Under the pieces are notes generated by a model that saw only the letters and a program-made list of their open reading frames with translations, was not told the DNA's origin and made no database searches. DNA of 64,000 bases from Microvirga makkahensis (GTDB taxonomy: Bacteria > Pseudomonadota > Alphaproteobacteria > Rhizobiales > Beijerinckiaceae): the NCBI RefSeq assembly GCF_009830105.1, contig NZ_WURB01000009.1:62001-126000 (forward strand), written 5' to 3'. Below are positions 38,147-48,272 of this stretch, one piece after another. How positions within the stretch are numbered: the stretch's first letter is position 1; each line of letters starts with the position of its first letter. The translations under genes were made by a program, and so were the position numbers.

Positions 38147-41100
38147 ATGCGACGCCAGGACAGGGAGAGCCCCATCGACGAACTCCGGGAACTGCGCCAT
38201 CAGAATGCCGAGCTGAGGGCTGAGGTCGCCCGCCTCAGTAGCGCCCGCGATGCTCCCCACAGGTTGATACGCGGGAATCCGCCTCCGGTCGGACACGAGG
38301 ATGTGATCCTGGAGAGCGCGACCGGCTACGCCATCTTCACCATGGACGCGGACGGCCTCCTGACTTCCTGGAACGAGGGCGCCCGGCTCATCCACGGCTG
38401 GAGCGAGGATGAAGTCCTTGGCCGCCACACCCGCCTGATCTACACCCCCGAGGACCGAGAGACTGGCGTGCCCGAGGAGGAGATGCGCGTTGCAGCCGCC
38501 CGTGGCAGCGCCGAGAACGAGCGCTGGCACGTGCGTAAGGACGGGTCGCGGTTCTTCGCCACCGGATTGCTGATGCCGCTGCGCGACGGCTCCGGCGGCT
38601 TCGTGAAGATCCTGCGCGACCGCACCGAACAGCTTCACGCCGAGCGCAACCAGCTCCGCCGCCTGGAGCAGATGAGAGCGCTCGCAGAGGTGGCCCGCAC
38701 CATCATGGGCGCTGTCGATCTGCCTACCACCCTCGACGCGATCACGGTGGCAGCCCGGGACATCGTCGGTGCGCACCAGGCCATTTGCAGCACCGCCCAA
38801 GGCGCGGACTCGTCACAGGCCATCACGGCCGTCTCGCTCTCCGACAAGTACGCCATGGGGCGGAGCTTCGACAAGCTGCCGGACGGCTCCGGCATCTGTG
38901 CCTGGATCTGCGAAGGCAACCGGACGGTGCGCATGACCCAGACCGAGCTTGAGGCCCATCCGCGCTGGCGTGCCTTCGGCGAGCACACGGGCGAGCACCC
39001 GCCCATGCGTGGCTGGCTCGCGACTGCACTTGTTGGCCACGACGGCAGGAACCTCGGTCTGCTCCAGCTCTCGGACAAGATCGAGGGCGAGTTCGACGAG
39101 GTCGACGAGGCCATCGTGGTGCAACTGGCGCAGTTCGCGGCATCCGCCATCGAGCGGATGCAAGTGGGCGAAGAACTCCGCCACAGCGAGGAGCGGCTCA
39201 GGGGTGCCCTTTCGATCAGCACGGTCGGCGTGCTGTTCTGGGGTCCAGGCTTCGGACTGACGGAGATGAACGATGCCTTCCTGAGGATGACCGGCTTCAG
39301 CCGCGAGGAGGCCCTCGGCAAGACGTGGCAGGAGCTCACGCCGGAGGAGTTCCACCCGGAGTCCAGGCGGGCCGTTGAGCAGGTGACCACGCTGGGGGAA
39401 GCGACCCCTTACGAGAAGCAGTACTTCCGCAAGGACGGCTCCCGCTGGTGGGGTTTGTTCGCCCCGCGCAAGGTCGGCGACGAGGTGGTCGAGTTCGTGC
39501 TCGACATCACGGACCGCAGGAAAGCCGAGCAGGATCTGCGCGAGAGCGAGGCACGCTTCCGGGCGGCAATCGATGCGGTGCAGGGCGTATTGTGGACCAA
39601 CAATGCCCGGGGCGAGATGGTGGGCGAGCAGCCCGGCTGGGCCGCGCTCACCGGACAGACGTACGAGGAGTACCAAGGCATCGGCTGGGCGAAGGCGGTT
39701 CATCCCGATGATGCCGACGCCAGTATCGAGGCTTGGACCGAGGCCGTGCGGGAGCGCAGGCCCTTCATATTCGAGCACCGCGTCCGCCGGCACGACGGTA
39801 TATGGCGGCTGTTCTCGATCCGAGCCATTCCTGCCTTTGATGCGAGCGGCGAGATCCGGGAATGGGTGGGTGTCCACACCGACATCACCGAGCTGCGCGC
39901 GCGGGAGAACGAGCTGCGCGAGCTGAATGCCACCCTGGAGCAACGGGTATGCCAGGCCATCGCCGAGCGCGACCGGACCTGGAACAACTCTCAGGACCTC
40001 CTGCTCGTGCTCGATACGCGGGGCATCCTGCACGCGACCAACCCGGCCTGGTCCACGATCCTGGGCTGGGCACCGGAGGAGCTGGCGGGGCTCCACTATC
40101 TCGATCTGCTCCATCCGGACGACCACGACGCGGCCCGCGCAGCCCTGGCGTCTGCCTCCCACGGCCCACTATCGAGTTCTGCGCTCCGGAGCCGGCACCG
40201 GGACGGCAGCTACCGCTGGATCGCCTGGGTCGCCGCTCCCGAGGGCGATCTCGTCTATGCCAGCGGCCGCGACGTGACGGAGGAGCGGCGCAAGGAGGAG
40301 GCTCTGACAACAGCCCAGGAGGCCCTGCGGCAGGCGCAAAAGATGGAAGCCATTGGCCAGTTGACGGGCGGCGTGGCGCACGACTTCAACAATTTGCTCA
40401 CGATCATCCGCTCGTCCGTGGACTTCCTGCGCCGTCCTGATCTTCCGGACGAGCGCAGGCGCCGATATGTGGACGCGATCTCCGATACCGTGGAGCGCGC
40501 GTCGAAGCTCACGCGCCAGCTCCTGGCCTTCGCCCGGCGGCAGGCGCTCAAGCCCGAGGTGTTCGACATCGCGGACCGGATCCGCGGCATCACGGACATG
40601 CTCGGCACCATCGTGGGCTCGCGTATCAGGATCATTACCGAAATCGACTGCGAGCGCTGCCATGTGGAGGCGGACGCGAGCCAGTTCGAGACGGCGCTGG
40701 TCAATATGGCGGTGAATGCTCGTGATGCCATGGATGGCGAGGGCACCCTCACCCTACGGGTGGAGAGCCTCAGCCATCTGCCGCCGATCCGCGGCCATAG
40801 CGGCGGTAGCGGCGACTTCGCGGCCATCTCTGTCAGTGACACCGGCTCCGGGATTCCCACCGACCAGCTCCCGCACATCTTCGAGCCCTTCTTCACCACC
40901 AAGGAGGTGGGCAAGGGAACGGGCCTCGGCCTGAGCCAAGTGTATGGGTTCTCCAAGCAATCCGGCGGCGACGTCGACGTCCGGAGTGAGATTGGAAAGG
41001 GCACTACATTCACCCTCTACCTGCCCCGGATAGATGCCGACCCAGATGGGGAGGACGACGAAGTCCCATCTGGGCAAGAACCGGCGGAACACGGACGCGG

Positions 41101-41473
41101 GCGCCGGGTGCTGCTCGTCGAGGACAATGTCGACGTGGGCCGCTTCTCAACACAGACGCTTCAGGATCTCGGCTACGAGACCACCTGGGCTACGAATGGC
41201 GACGAGGCGCTCAAGGTGCTGGAGGAGACAGGCGCCGGGTTCGATGTGGTGTTCTCGGACGTGGTCATGCCCGGCATCGACGGCGTAGAGCTCGGACAAG
41301 AAATCCGGCGCCGCTATCCCGGCCTGCCGGTGGTGCTCACATCGGGCTACAGTCACGTCCTGGCCGAGGAGAGCCGGCACGGATTCGAGCTTCTGCACAA
41401 GCCGTATGCGGCCGAGGAGCTGTCGCGGGTGCTGCGCCGCGTCACGCAACGCAGGAAGCGCCGCGACCGCTGA
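38147..41473 (+). CDS. Multi-PAS/GAF hybrid histidine kinase with receiver
   Basis: An 1108-residue soluble hybrid kinase. In order: a short coiled-coil start (RELRHQNAELRAEVARLSSA), PAS (about 50-165), GAF (about 180-340; DLPTTLDAITVAARDIVGAH), PAS (345-465), PAS (470-595), a helical linker, PAS (620-725), HisKA with phospho-acceptor in GGVAHDFNNLLTIIR (about 750), HATPase with NMAVNARDAM, SDTGSGIP and KGTGLGLSQVYG, and a C-terminal receiver (about 985-1100) with Asp in VVFSDVVMPGID and Lys in LLHKPYA. No membrane segments, so it senses in the cytoplasm. It has no adjacent output regulator. Similar kinases often respond to light, redox or metabolites, but no specific chromophore Cys is seen. 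Confidence 0.92.
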   Translation: MRRQDRESPIDELRELRHQNAELRAEVARLSSARDAPHRLIRGNPPPVGHEDVILESATGYAIFTMDADGLLTSWNEGARLIHGWSEDEVLGRHTRLIYTPEDRETGVPEEEMRVAAARGSAENERWHVRKDGSRFFATGLLMPLRDGSGGFVKILRDRTEQLHAERNQLRRLEQMRALAEVARTIMGAVDLPTTLDAITVAARDIVGAHQAICSTAQGADSSQAITAVSLSDKYAMGRSFDKLPDGSGICAWICEGNRTVRMTQTELEAHPRWRAFGEHTGEHPPMRGWLATALVGHDGRNLGLLQLSDKIEGEFDEVDEAIVVQLAQFAASAIERMQVGEELRHSEERLRGALSISTVGVLFWGPGFGLTEMNDAFLRMTGFSREEALGKTWQELTPEEFHPESRRAVEQVTTLGEATPYEKQYFRKDGSRWWGLFAPRKVGDEVVEFVLDITDRRKAEQDLRESEARFRAAIDAVQGVLWTNNARGEMVGEQPGWAALTGQTYEEYQGIGWAKAVHPDDADASIEAWTEAVRERRPFIFEHRVRRHDGIWRLFSIRAIPAFDASGEIREWVGVHTDITELRARENELRELNATLEQRVCQAIAERDRTWNNSQDLLLVLDTRGILHATNPAWSTILGWAPEELAGLHYLDLLHPDDHDAARAALASASHGPLSSSALRSRHRDGSYRWIAWVAAPEGDLVYASGRDVTEERRKEEALTTAQEALRQAQKMEAIGQLTGGVAHDFNNLLTIIRSSVDFLRRPDLPDERRRRYVDAISDTVERASKLTRQLLAFARRQALKPEVFDIADRIRGITDMLGTIVGSRIRIITEIDCERCHVEADASQFETALVNMAVNARDAMDGEGTLTLRVESLSHLPPIRGHSGGSGDFAAISVSDTGSGIPTDQLPHIFEPFFTTKEVGKGTGLGLSQVYGFSKQSGGDVDVRSEIGKGTTFTLYLPRIDADPDGEDDEVPSGQEPAEHGRGRRVLLVEDNVDVGRFSTQTLQDLGYETTWATNGDEALKVLEETGAGFDVVFSDVVMPGIDGVELGQEIRRRYPGLPVVLTSGYSHVLAEESRHGFELLHKPYAAEELSRVLRRVTQRRKRRDR

Positions 41474-41692
41474 AGCGGCGAGGGTTCCCGGAGTTCCTTC
41501 ACACGAAAGGGCCAGGGCCGGCTCCGTAAATCATTCACTGGAATGTCCGCAGAGGGGAAAGCCGCGACGTAGAGCGGGCGCCATTGAAGGTCTGCTCCTG
41601 CTGCCAATGCAGAAATCCAACCGAGCTCTGCCTCGAACCAGACCATGATTCAGCGCGCTTGCAGGATAGCCCGAAGGAGTTGGATGCAGTTC

Positions 41693-41965
41693 TTACGGCA
41701 CGTGTGCTTCCTGAGTGCTTGTCCTGATCGTTGGCTTTGCATGCGTTTCGCGGGAGCTCTTCGGCGCTTTCGCTTTCTCGGATCGGCAAAAATTGATTGC
41801 AGCCTCCAAGAAGGCTTGGCGGGCTTGTGAATGCTGGCTCACGGCCTCGATCCAGGGTCTGTCCGCAATAAGCGTCACAAGCCTCTCTGGCATCAGGCGG
41901 CGCTTCTCCTCCTCCGCAGCCACCATCCGTTCATAAGCGTTCAGCAGTTTTGAGGAATTGGCCAT
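41693..41965 (-). CDS. Small hypothetical protein
   Basis: A 90-residue, mainly helical protein (MANSSKLLNAYERMVAAEEE, LMPERLVTLIADRPWIEAVS, AFLEAAINFCRSEKAKAP). No signal or membrane segment. I do not recognise it. The ribosome-binding site is weak and an ATG at 41986 is also in frame. The helix-like, non-random composition is the main support. Confidence 0.45.
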   Translation of the reverse strand: MANSSKLLNAYERMVAAEEEKRRLMPERLVTLIADRPWIEAVSQHSQARQAFLEAAINFCRSEKAKAPKSSRETHAKPTIRTSTQEAHVP

Positions 41966-42529
41966 GCACGCCCCGACAACGATCATCGAAAGACTGGAGA
42001 TCTTTTCAGACCCACGTGTCGCTTTTTACTGCCGATCGCTCTAGGGATCGTTAAGCTGGGACGTTGTTCTCAGATTGCATGCGAGCCCGGCTTCGGATTG
42101 TTCGCATGACGAACACCGGCGTGGTAACGCTTTGGGCGAACCTCGGACGAGACTTCGAAATGCGCTTGGGATGGTCAAATCCTGCGCGGCTCAGGACGTC
42201 CGGCCTGCTGACGTGGAGGAAGCGCTCTTCTCTGCCTTCATGCAATACCGAGCCGAACAGACGCCGCAGGGGTATGCCAAGACCGGCGGCGGGAGCTCAG
42301 CGCTACCTAAGATCCTGATGCACGAGGAACGCCGGCAGCGGGTGAGAAGCTCCTACAAGGCTGCCCTGAAGGCGCAGATCGCGGTCGCAACCGGCATTCT
42401 GACAGTGGCGCCGGTAGCGCATCGGCAATCTCGCGGCAACCGAGCTCGACCAGAATTTCCGAGGGATCCAAAACCATGCCTGGGGCAATGTGGTGGTGCA
42501 CCGGTAGGCCCTCGCATCAAGTCCTCTCA
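41966..42529. other. Region without an intact gene, possible decayed remnant
   Basis: About 560 bp. On the plus strand, 42210-42420 reads PADVEEALFSAFMQYRAEQT and then EERRQRVRSSYKAALKAQI in one frame, with helix-like composition. It has no good start and fades into Arg/Pro-rich sequence. It may be the remains of a gene; I cannot name it. Confidence 0.3.
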
Positions 42530-44461
42530 TCAGGCGCGATTTTCTCTGCGGGAATGCTCATTCAGCTCACCGCAGAGTTCGTAGACTCGGATCCTCGCCT
42601 CGAATCCTTTTGGCTGGATCGTGTCGACAGCCCGGAATGCGAAGCGGTCAGACACTCGGCGTTGGATAGCATCGCTGACCAGGATGTCCGTGCCGTATTC
42701 CTTGTTGAGCGGCTCCAGCCGCGCCGCCAGATTCACCACCGCACCGAGAACTGTGTAAGCCATCCGGTCATCCGATCCGATGGTGCCGACGACAGCTTCC
42801 CCGGTGTGGAGCCCAAACCGGGTCCGGTAGGCCGGCCAGCCCTCGCGCTCGAATTCCCCGTTGAGCCTCCGGTTGGCCTCACGGCAGGCCAGCACGGCCG
42901 CACAGGCATGTGCCACATGATCGGAATCGTCGGTCGGCGCGTTCCAGATCGCCATGATGGCGTCACCGACGAATTTGTCGACCGTGCCGCCGTGCTCCGT
43001 GATAACGGCGGACAGCACGGCGAGATAACGCGAGGTGCGAAGCATGACCTGCTCGGGATCCGCCTTCTCGGTGATGGCGGTAAAACCCGTAATGTCGGTG
43101 AACAGGACAGTGACCTCGCGACGAGAGCCGCCGGGCTGGAGCGCATCGCCCGTGGCGACGAGCTGCTGGACGAGGCGCTTCGGCACGAAACTGGCGAAGG
43201 TCCGCACCACGGTCCGCATGGTGGCAACGGATCGTCCTAGGTCGTCTATCTCACGGATGATCGAGCTGATCCTCCTCGGGGGCCCGTCGGTCTTGAATTT
43301 CTGGATGCGATCGGTCTCCCGCGCCAATGCCTTCATGGATCCTGACAGCATCGAGCCGATGCCCCAGACGACCGGGAGTGCCGCAAGGACGAGACCGAGC
43401 GCCAAGAGAAACAGCTGGCGGCGCCCGGCCTCGATCTCGGCGAAAAACTCGTCGAGCGGCGCCATGACGGCAAGGCTGAGACCGGAGGATCGGGCCGTTC
43501 CGATCGAGCGGAACGCCACGACATAGGTCCGCCCGTCTGCCGCCTCGAAGATCTGCTGTGCCGCCGCGCCCTGCTGCCAGGCGTTTAAGGGCGGTGCAAT
43601 GTCAACGGCCACGAGCTGGCCGAGGCGCGGCAGGTCGAGGGGAGGGTCCGCCGTTCGCGCATGAAAAACCTCCTCCATGCGGGGATGGGCGACGATCCGG
43701 CCGCTGTCATCGAACAGAAACACGACACCGGAGGTGCCGAGCTTCTGCGAGCGCAGAAAGGCATCCGTCTCGGTGAGAAGGATGTCCCCAGCAACGACGC
43801 CACGCCGCCCTTGCGGGAATGGTGCCCGCACCGTGTAGCCGATCAGGTTGGCGAGCTTGAAAACGTAAGGTTCGGTGATCGGACCTGCTCCGGGCAGGAA
43901 GGCGTCCCGATACCATGGCCGCTCGCGCGGGTCGTAATCGGCCGTGCGATGGTCCTGGGCCAGGATGGCGAGATCGGAAGAGAGATAGGATGTGAAGCGG
44001 ATCCGTGATGTCTCCCCGGCCGGCGTTTCCATGACGGTCAGCCTGAAGGCGGCATCGGGCGGCGCGTGGAGTTGCGCGCGGACCGCAGGTCCTGCCCGAT
44101 TCAGCATATCTAGTTCGATGAACCCGCCGTCATCGTAACCGACGTAGAGATTATAGAGCTGCCTGTGTCGGCGCAGAAGCGCTGCCAGGTTGGCGTAGAG
44201 AGACGGGTTGCCCAGGATCGTGCCCGACTCGACTGGCTCGAGCTGCCGCAGGACCTCCAGGATGTCGAGCACATCCTTGAACTGCCCGTCCACCCGGTCG
44301 GCCGTGTGGTCGGCGACCCGGTCGATGAAGGCCAGGGCGGCCGTGCGGGTGATCGAGCGGGCGCGATCGAAACTGAGGAAGACCAGGGTGAGGCCGACGG
44401 CAAGCACCACTGCCACGAACAGCGTCGTGACGGAGAGTTGAAAGCCGAACCGAACCCGCAT
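42530..44461 (-). CDS. Membrane-bound class III adenylate/guanylate cyclase (Cache-HAMP-cyclase)
   Basis: A 643-residue receptor cyclase. A first membrane helix (about 9-30, VTTLFVAVVLAVGLTLVF) is followed by a periplasmic Cache-type sensor (about 35-340; YNLYVGYDDGGFIEL, PRERPWYRDA, VFLFDDSGRIVAHP). A second membrane helix (about 350-375), a HAMP-like linker and the catalytic domain (about 440-620) follow. Both metal Asp residues (VTVLFTDITGFT, KFVGDAIMAIWNAP) and NLAARLE are present. It should make cAMP or cGMP in response to a periplasmic ligand, perhaps a small organic molecule as in dCache domains. Its neighbours give no further clue. Confidence 0.92.
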   Translation of the reverse strand: MRVRFGFQLSVTTLFVAVVLAVGLTLVFLSFDRARSITRTAALAFIDRVADHTADRVDGQFKDVLDILEVLRQLEPVESGTILGNPSLYANLAALLRRHRQLYNLYVGYDDGGFIELDMLNRAGPAVRAQLHAPPDAAFRLTVMETPAGETSRIRFTSYLSSDLAILAQDHRTADYDPRERPWYRDAFLPGAGPITEPYVFKLANLIGYTVRAPFPQGRRGVVAGDILLTETDAFLRSQKLGTSGVVFLFDDSGRIVAHPRMEEVFHARTADPPLDLPRLGQLVAVDIAPPLNAWQQGAAAQQIFEAADGRTYVVAFRSIGTARSSGLSLAVMAPLDEFFAEIEAGRRQLFLLALGLVLAALPVVWGIGSMLSGSMKALARETDRIQKFKTDGPPRRISSIIREIDDLGRSVATMRTVVRTFASFVPKRLVQQLVATGDALQPGGSRREVTVLFTDITGFTAITEKADPEQVMLRTSRYLAVLSAVITEHGGTVDKFVGDAIMAIWNAPTDDSDHVAHACAAVLACREANRRLNGEFEREGWPAYRTRFGLHTGEAVVGTIGSDDRMAYTVLGAVVNLAARLEPLNKEYGTDILVSDAIQRRVSDRFAFRAVDTIQPKGFEARIRVYELCGELNEHSRRENRA

Positions 44462-44954
44462 GCTCCAGCCTTCCGATTGCCCGCCCCAGCGGCGGCCGAA
44501 CCAGTGTACCGACTGACGCCGGTAAAGGTAGACCGTACTGGCGCCGACTCACAGGGTGACCAAGACGACGGCGCCGATGACGCGGTATCCAGAGAGGGCG
44601 CCTTGCCGCCGCTCGCCCCCAGCTTGATCATCACCTGCTTGCGCGGCCCGACAGTCATAGACACAGAGTCGAACGTATCACCGGTATTGTTCAGTTCCTG
44701 CGCGAGCTTTGGGCGGGTTTGAAAGAGAAATTTTTTCAGCCCGTTCAGCGTGGCTCCGTGCAGGTCAGCTTGCCTACGATGCTGAAAACTCAGCTTTCGT
44801 CTACCTCGTGCCACTTTCTCACCTTCGGAACCGGGTGCGGTGCTCGATAGGCCATGAACCGAAAACCAATTTGGAACCTCCTCCGGAAATGAGCAGTCTA
44901 CCAAGAGACGCCTGTCTCATCAGGTGTATGAGCGAGCTACGAGGGAGCACTCGG
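44462..44954. other. Gene-free region upstream of the membrane cyclase
   Basis: About 490 bp. It probably carries the cyclase promoter. The minus strand is open upstream of the cyclase in another frame (FLFQTRPKLAQELNNTGDTF), but this has no ribosome-binding site and unclear composition, so I do not call it a gene. Confidence 0.35.
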
Positions 44955-45197
44955 ATGAACAAAGGGTTTGGCGTGACGGTAACAGTGACCCAGCCGGGGA
45001 AGCAGGCGCCGACGACCGCACCTCTGGTGGTGGTCGCGCGGGACGAGCATGACGCCGAGCTTGTGGCGGCGACCGCAGTGGGCCAGAACGCACGTGCCGA
45101 AACGCTACGTGAACTCACGGACGAGGAGGTTCGGGAGCACGGCCTCGATCTCCGGGCACACGGCAGCGCAAAAGTCCTCCCGATCCTGAAATTGTGA
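44955..45197 (+). CDS. Small hypothetical protein
   Basis: An 80-residue acidic protein with GGGAG eight bases before the ATG. It reads MNKGFGVTVTVTQPGKQAPT, then a DEHDAELVAATAVGQNARAE helix and a short C-terminal part (VREHGLDLRAHG). The pattern, a beta start followed by a helix-rich acidic region, looks protein-like, but I do not know the family. Confidence 0.5.
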   Translation: MNKGFGVTVTVTQPGKQAPTTAPLVVVARDEHDAELVAATAVGQNARAETLRELTDEEVREHGLDLRAHGSAKVLPILKL

Positions 45198-45489
45198 CGT
45201 TTCTGCTCCTTCGGTCATGCCACGTGGTAACCTGTCCTGACCGAAGCCGTAGTCTCTGAATGTCGCATTCGGGTCAGGCCCCACAATCCCCTTCCCCCGA
45301 TTGACGTCCGGTGTTCCTCTCTACAGCGGACGTTCGCTCTGATTTCGGGAAGTGTCAGTGGATGACCTTCGTGGATGTGCTTGGATCGAGCACTTGCCGA
45401 TTGCGGCGTGTCCTCAGGTAACAGAAGCGAGTTTGTTGTTACCTTGCCCCATTTCCGCTCGCGCTGGCCAAAGCTCCACGGAACCTGCG

Positions 45490-46380
45490 CTTCAAGAAGG
45501 TGCGACGACCTGACGGGCGGCGCTCTCCTCGCGGATCGCCGCGGTGTTGGCGTCCGGTGTTCTGTCGAGGACCCACCCTGAGGCCAGCGCCGCCATCAGG
45601 GGCGGCATCATCAGGGACCAGACGCGGATCGCTGGGCCGATATGGTTGCGGTCGTAGGATTGTGGATGGTCGGAAAGCGGTAGACCGCCTTCGGCGCTCG
45701 CGTCGGCAGGCCTCCTCCGGTGCCGCAGGATCAATCCCTTCCTCGTGCATGGCCGCTGGGACCAACCGCGCCTTGAACTGCTTGGTAACCGCCCAGGCCC
45801 GGGTAAGTGAGGCCCGGAACGCAGACGGCGCCGCCAGGCCCTCCTAAAACCCGCACGATGGCATAGAAGGCTGCCTGGGCTCCTCCGGTCACCACGACAT
45901 GGTCAACCAAGACGGGTCCCAAGCGCGCCCCGGGCCAGCGGGCGGCCACGGCACGGTCCGGTCCGGCTCTCATGCTCTCCTGACAGTGCAGGTGCATGAG
46001 CCCATGCGACGACAGCACGCCCGCGATCCCCTCCCGGGTGCGCTCGCGTAGCCTCGCCGCCGACGGCTGCGGGGGCATGTTCAAGGTCAGGTCGATACCG
46101 GAGAGCCGGGGAGCGCAGTGTTATCCTGTCCAAAGGTCTTTCCGCGCACATAGCTTCGCCGACCCGTGGTGGCCTCCGTCGGCCCCATCCCGCGAACCTC
46201 GTTCAATGCATGGGGAACGGTGGTGAGGTGGACACCGGGCTCGTTCGCAAGCTGGCGCTGCGACGGCAGGCGGTGCCCCGGCTTGAGCCGGCCGGACTGC
46301 ACACCGGCCAGCAACGCCCCGGTGAAGGCCAGGTCCTCGGGCTCACCCTCGTCCTCGATCTGCGGCTTCCAGACGTATGA
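45490..46380 (-). pseudogene. Decayed MocR-family (GntR HTH plus aminotransferase-like) regulator
   Basis: On the minus strand, pieces of a MocR/PdxR-type regulator occur in order but in different frames. First comes a GntR winged helix (LLAGVQSGRLKPGHRLPSQR, LANEPGVHLTTV). Then the aminotransferase-like domain starts (LRERTREGIAGVLSSHG, VVVTGGAQAAFYAIVRVLGG, VCVPGLTYPG). MHEEGIDPAAPEEACRRE follows, and finally the C-terminal piece VWSLMMPPLMAALASGWVLD. At least three frameshifts (near 46100, 45785 and 45710) break it. The span of 0.9 kb against about 1.4 kb for the family implies an internal deletion that removed the PLP-lysine region. MocR proteins bind PLP and regulate amino-acid or vitamin B6 genes; this copy cannot work. 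Confidence 0.82.
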
Positions 46381-46554
46381 TCAGTTCGACGCCCTTCTCC
46401 TGGCGGGTTTCCAGTTCGCCTCCACGGTCTCCCAGGAAAGTGGAATCCCCAACACGATGAACGACCGGATTGCGGACGAAACGGGCATTGGAAGCTCTTA
46501 ATGCCATTGCGGCCAGGCTTGATCCTTCGGGACGTGGCCGCCAAACCAGCCCAA

Positions 46555-46967
46555 TTAGCCCCGAAGCCCGTCTACTTTGGGGATATTCTCCAGATAAGCG
46601 TCCCACTCTGCTCTGCTCGCAAAGCAAATATGCGCGTGTGGTCGGGTATCGATCGCGCTATCAAGGCTTCCGGCAGGTACAGCCAGCAGAGCACCCTGCG
46701 ATTGAACACTCGGAAGAGCAGACCCGCATTTCGCGCAAAAACTCTTTACGTGTCGGGTACCTGGCAGATCTGAATACTGTCATGGCCAGAAATCCAAGTT
46801 CTCGTCGCTGTCGATGGAAACAAGTTGGCCGCATGTGCCGATCCCGTATCCTTTCGACAACGTGCGCAATGACAAAGGAAAGAGTGCTCGAACTCTCCGG
46901 AAATCCGAAATCTGACGGTGCCACACAAACAAGCGCCAGCAGTCGTTCGGGTCATAAGTATACTCAT
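46555..46967 (-). pseudogene. Frameshifted GFA-family (glutathione-dependent formaldehyde-activating-like) gene
   Basis: Minus-strand remains of a roughly 137-residue GFA/CENP-V zinc protein. The first frame (from ATG 46967) gives ACLCGTVRFRISGEF, CHCARCRKDTGSAHAANLF and ISGHDSIQICQVPD. Near 46747 the frame shifts to KSFCAKCGSALPSVQSQGAL, LAVPAGSLDSAIDTRPHAHI. Near 46610 it shifts again to AEWDAYLENIPK and a stop at 46555-46557. All zinc-binding Cys pairs and the C-terminal W are still readable across the frames, so decay is recent. These proteins bind glutathione adducts; few have a proven role in formaldehyde detoxification. Confidence 0.85.
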
Positions 46968-47242
46968 GCTCGTTTGAAGCGGATCACAGCCGCCGTTGCC
47001 CTCTGCCGGATTGATGAGTCCTGAGACTAGGACTTTGTTCAGACAGGATCGTGGCTGAGTATGACCTGCCGATGCTTATCGATGACGTCACAGGCAGCGT
47101 GAGCGTCGGGAACTGAAGCTGGATGCAAGATGTCACTCCACGGTCGGGATAGAACGAGCGCATCTTCCGTTCGGGAATAGCCCCGAGGCTCAACCCATCG
47201 GCTCACCTGCGTCATTGCCATGCACGCAGGTAGTCTCTTGGA
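46968..47242. other. Gene-free region before the nitrile hydratase operon end
   Basis: About 275 bp with no gene that I can support on either strand. It separates the two pseudogenes from the nitrile hydratase accessory gene. Confidence 0.35.
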
Positions 47243-47608
47243 TTAGCGAAGAGGATCATTCTCGAGCAGGATCGGCTGCCCATGTGGCGTCGCGTGTGCC
47301 GCACGGTCCCATGCGTCCCGGCGCTCCGCCAGCGCCTGCTCGGTTGCAATGCCCTTGTCGCTGACCAACCGCTCGATCGCGGCCAGCCAGTGCTGATAGT
47401 AAGTCGAACCATCGTCGCAATCCCCCGCCGCCTGGGCGCGCTTGATCGCGGCCGACAGTGCTGCGGCCCATTCCGTCCAGGTGAACAGACCCTGCTCGTA
47501 CAGGGCTAACGTCATCGCGAAGGCCTGGGCCTCCCACGGCTCGCGGAAAACAGGCTCGCCATCCTCATCGCGGGGGATCGGCGCAACCGTCGCGGCCACA
47601 CGGGTCAT
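47243..47608 (-). CDS. Nitrile hydratase accessory protein (activator)
   Basis: A 121-residue protein related to the N-terminal part of the nitrile hydratase beta subunit (EPVFREPWEAQAFAMTLALY, GLFTWTEWAAALSAAI, YYQHWLAAIERLV). In cobalt nitrile hydratases a protein of this kind carries the alpha subunit and cobalt during maturation (self-subunit swapping), while other versions act as activators. The ATG at 47608 lies four bases beyond the beta-subunit stop. It closes the alpha-beta-accessory operon. No separate cobalt transporter gene is in the window. Confidence 0.88.
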   Translation of the reverse strand: MTRVAATVAPIPRDEDGEPVFREPWEAQAFAMTLALYEQGLFTWTEWAAALSAAIKRAQAAGDCDDGSTYYQHWLAAIERLVSDKGIATEQALAERRDAWDRAAHATPHGQPILLENDPLR

Positions 47609-47612
47609 ATCA

Positions 47613-48272
47613 TCATGCCGGCTCAAGGTAGCTCTCCCAGGCATCGATCGAGACACTGACGGTCGGATCCGCCTGCTCGCCCCACAGCTCCCGACCCGGG
47701 AAGCAGATGGTGTAGAGCCATTGCGGCTGCTCGCCTTGGCCATGTGCATTCGCATCGGGGAACACATGGGCGCTGTGCACCAGCTCCACGATCCCACTCT
47801 TGCCGCGGGCATAGCGCGGCAGGCGGGTGTGGCCTTGGGGATGCATGTTGCGGGTGCGGACCCGGTCGCCAACGGCAAAGCGCGCCGGCTGCTCGATCGG
47901 GCGCTCTGCCGGACCGCCGCGGGCCAATACTGCCGGCACGTCCTCCGCCTTGAGCACCCGCTTGATCGGCGCCGGCTCCATTAGCGCCCGGCCACGTGTC
48001 AGTTCCTCCGCAGAGACGAGCCCGGCTGCAACAAGCAGCTTTTCGACACCCTTGGTCCAGATCTCGTAGTAGCTCGAGGTGAGATACTCGGCAGGCGGCA
48101 AGGATTCGCGGGCGTGCCGGCTCATGTCGAGGTTCCAACTGCCGGTAGCACCCATTGCCAGGGTGAGGCCGAAGGCCCGTCGCTCCCACTCGTGATGGAA
48201 CCAGGGCTCGTCCTGCTCCATCTGGATCGGGCCGAAGCCCATCATGCCGCCGAGGTCCTGAGCGCCATTCAT
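47613..48272 (-). CDS. nthB: Nitrile hydratase beta subunit
   Basis: The 219-residue beta subunit, which with alpha makes the active heterodimer converting nitriles to amides. It starts [16 protein letters not shown], has [21 protein letters not shown] and [14 protein letters not shown]. The C-terminal SH3-like barrel reads [40 protein letters not shown] and [16 protein letters not shown]. The [19 protein letters not shown] signature is complete. The start overlaps the alpha stop by four bases, so the subunits are made together. Confidence 0.96.
   Translation of the reverse strand: MNGAQDLGGMMGFGPIQMEQDEPWFHHEWERRAFGLTLAMGATGSWNLDMSRHARESLPPAEYLTSSYYEIWTKGVEKLLVAAGLVSAEELTRGRALMEPAPIKRVLKAEDVPAVLARGGPAERPIEQPARFAVGDRVRTRNMHPQGHTRLPRYARGKSGIVELVHSAHVFPDANAHGQGEQPQWLYTICFPGRELWGEQADPTVSVSIDAWESYLEPA

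Noticed and set aside
38813-40162. 449-codon minus-strand open frame opposite the hybrid kinase
   Set aside because: Antisense shadow; the plus-strand kinase is continuous with correct PAS and kinase motifs.
44462-44904. Minus-strand open frame upstream of the membrane cyclase
   Set aside because: No ribosome-binding site, composition unlike a protein, and it overlaps the cyclase start in another frame.
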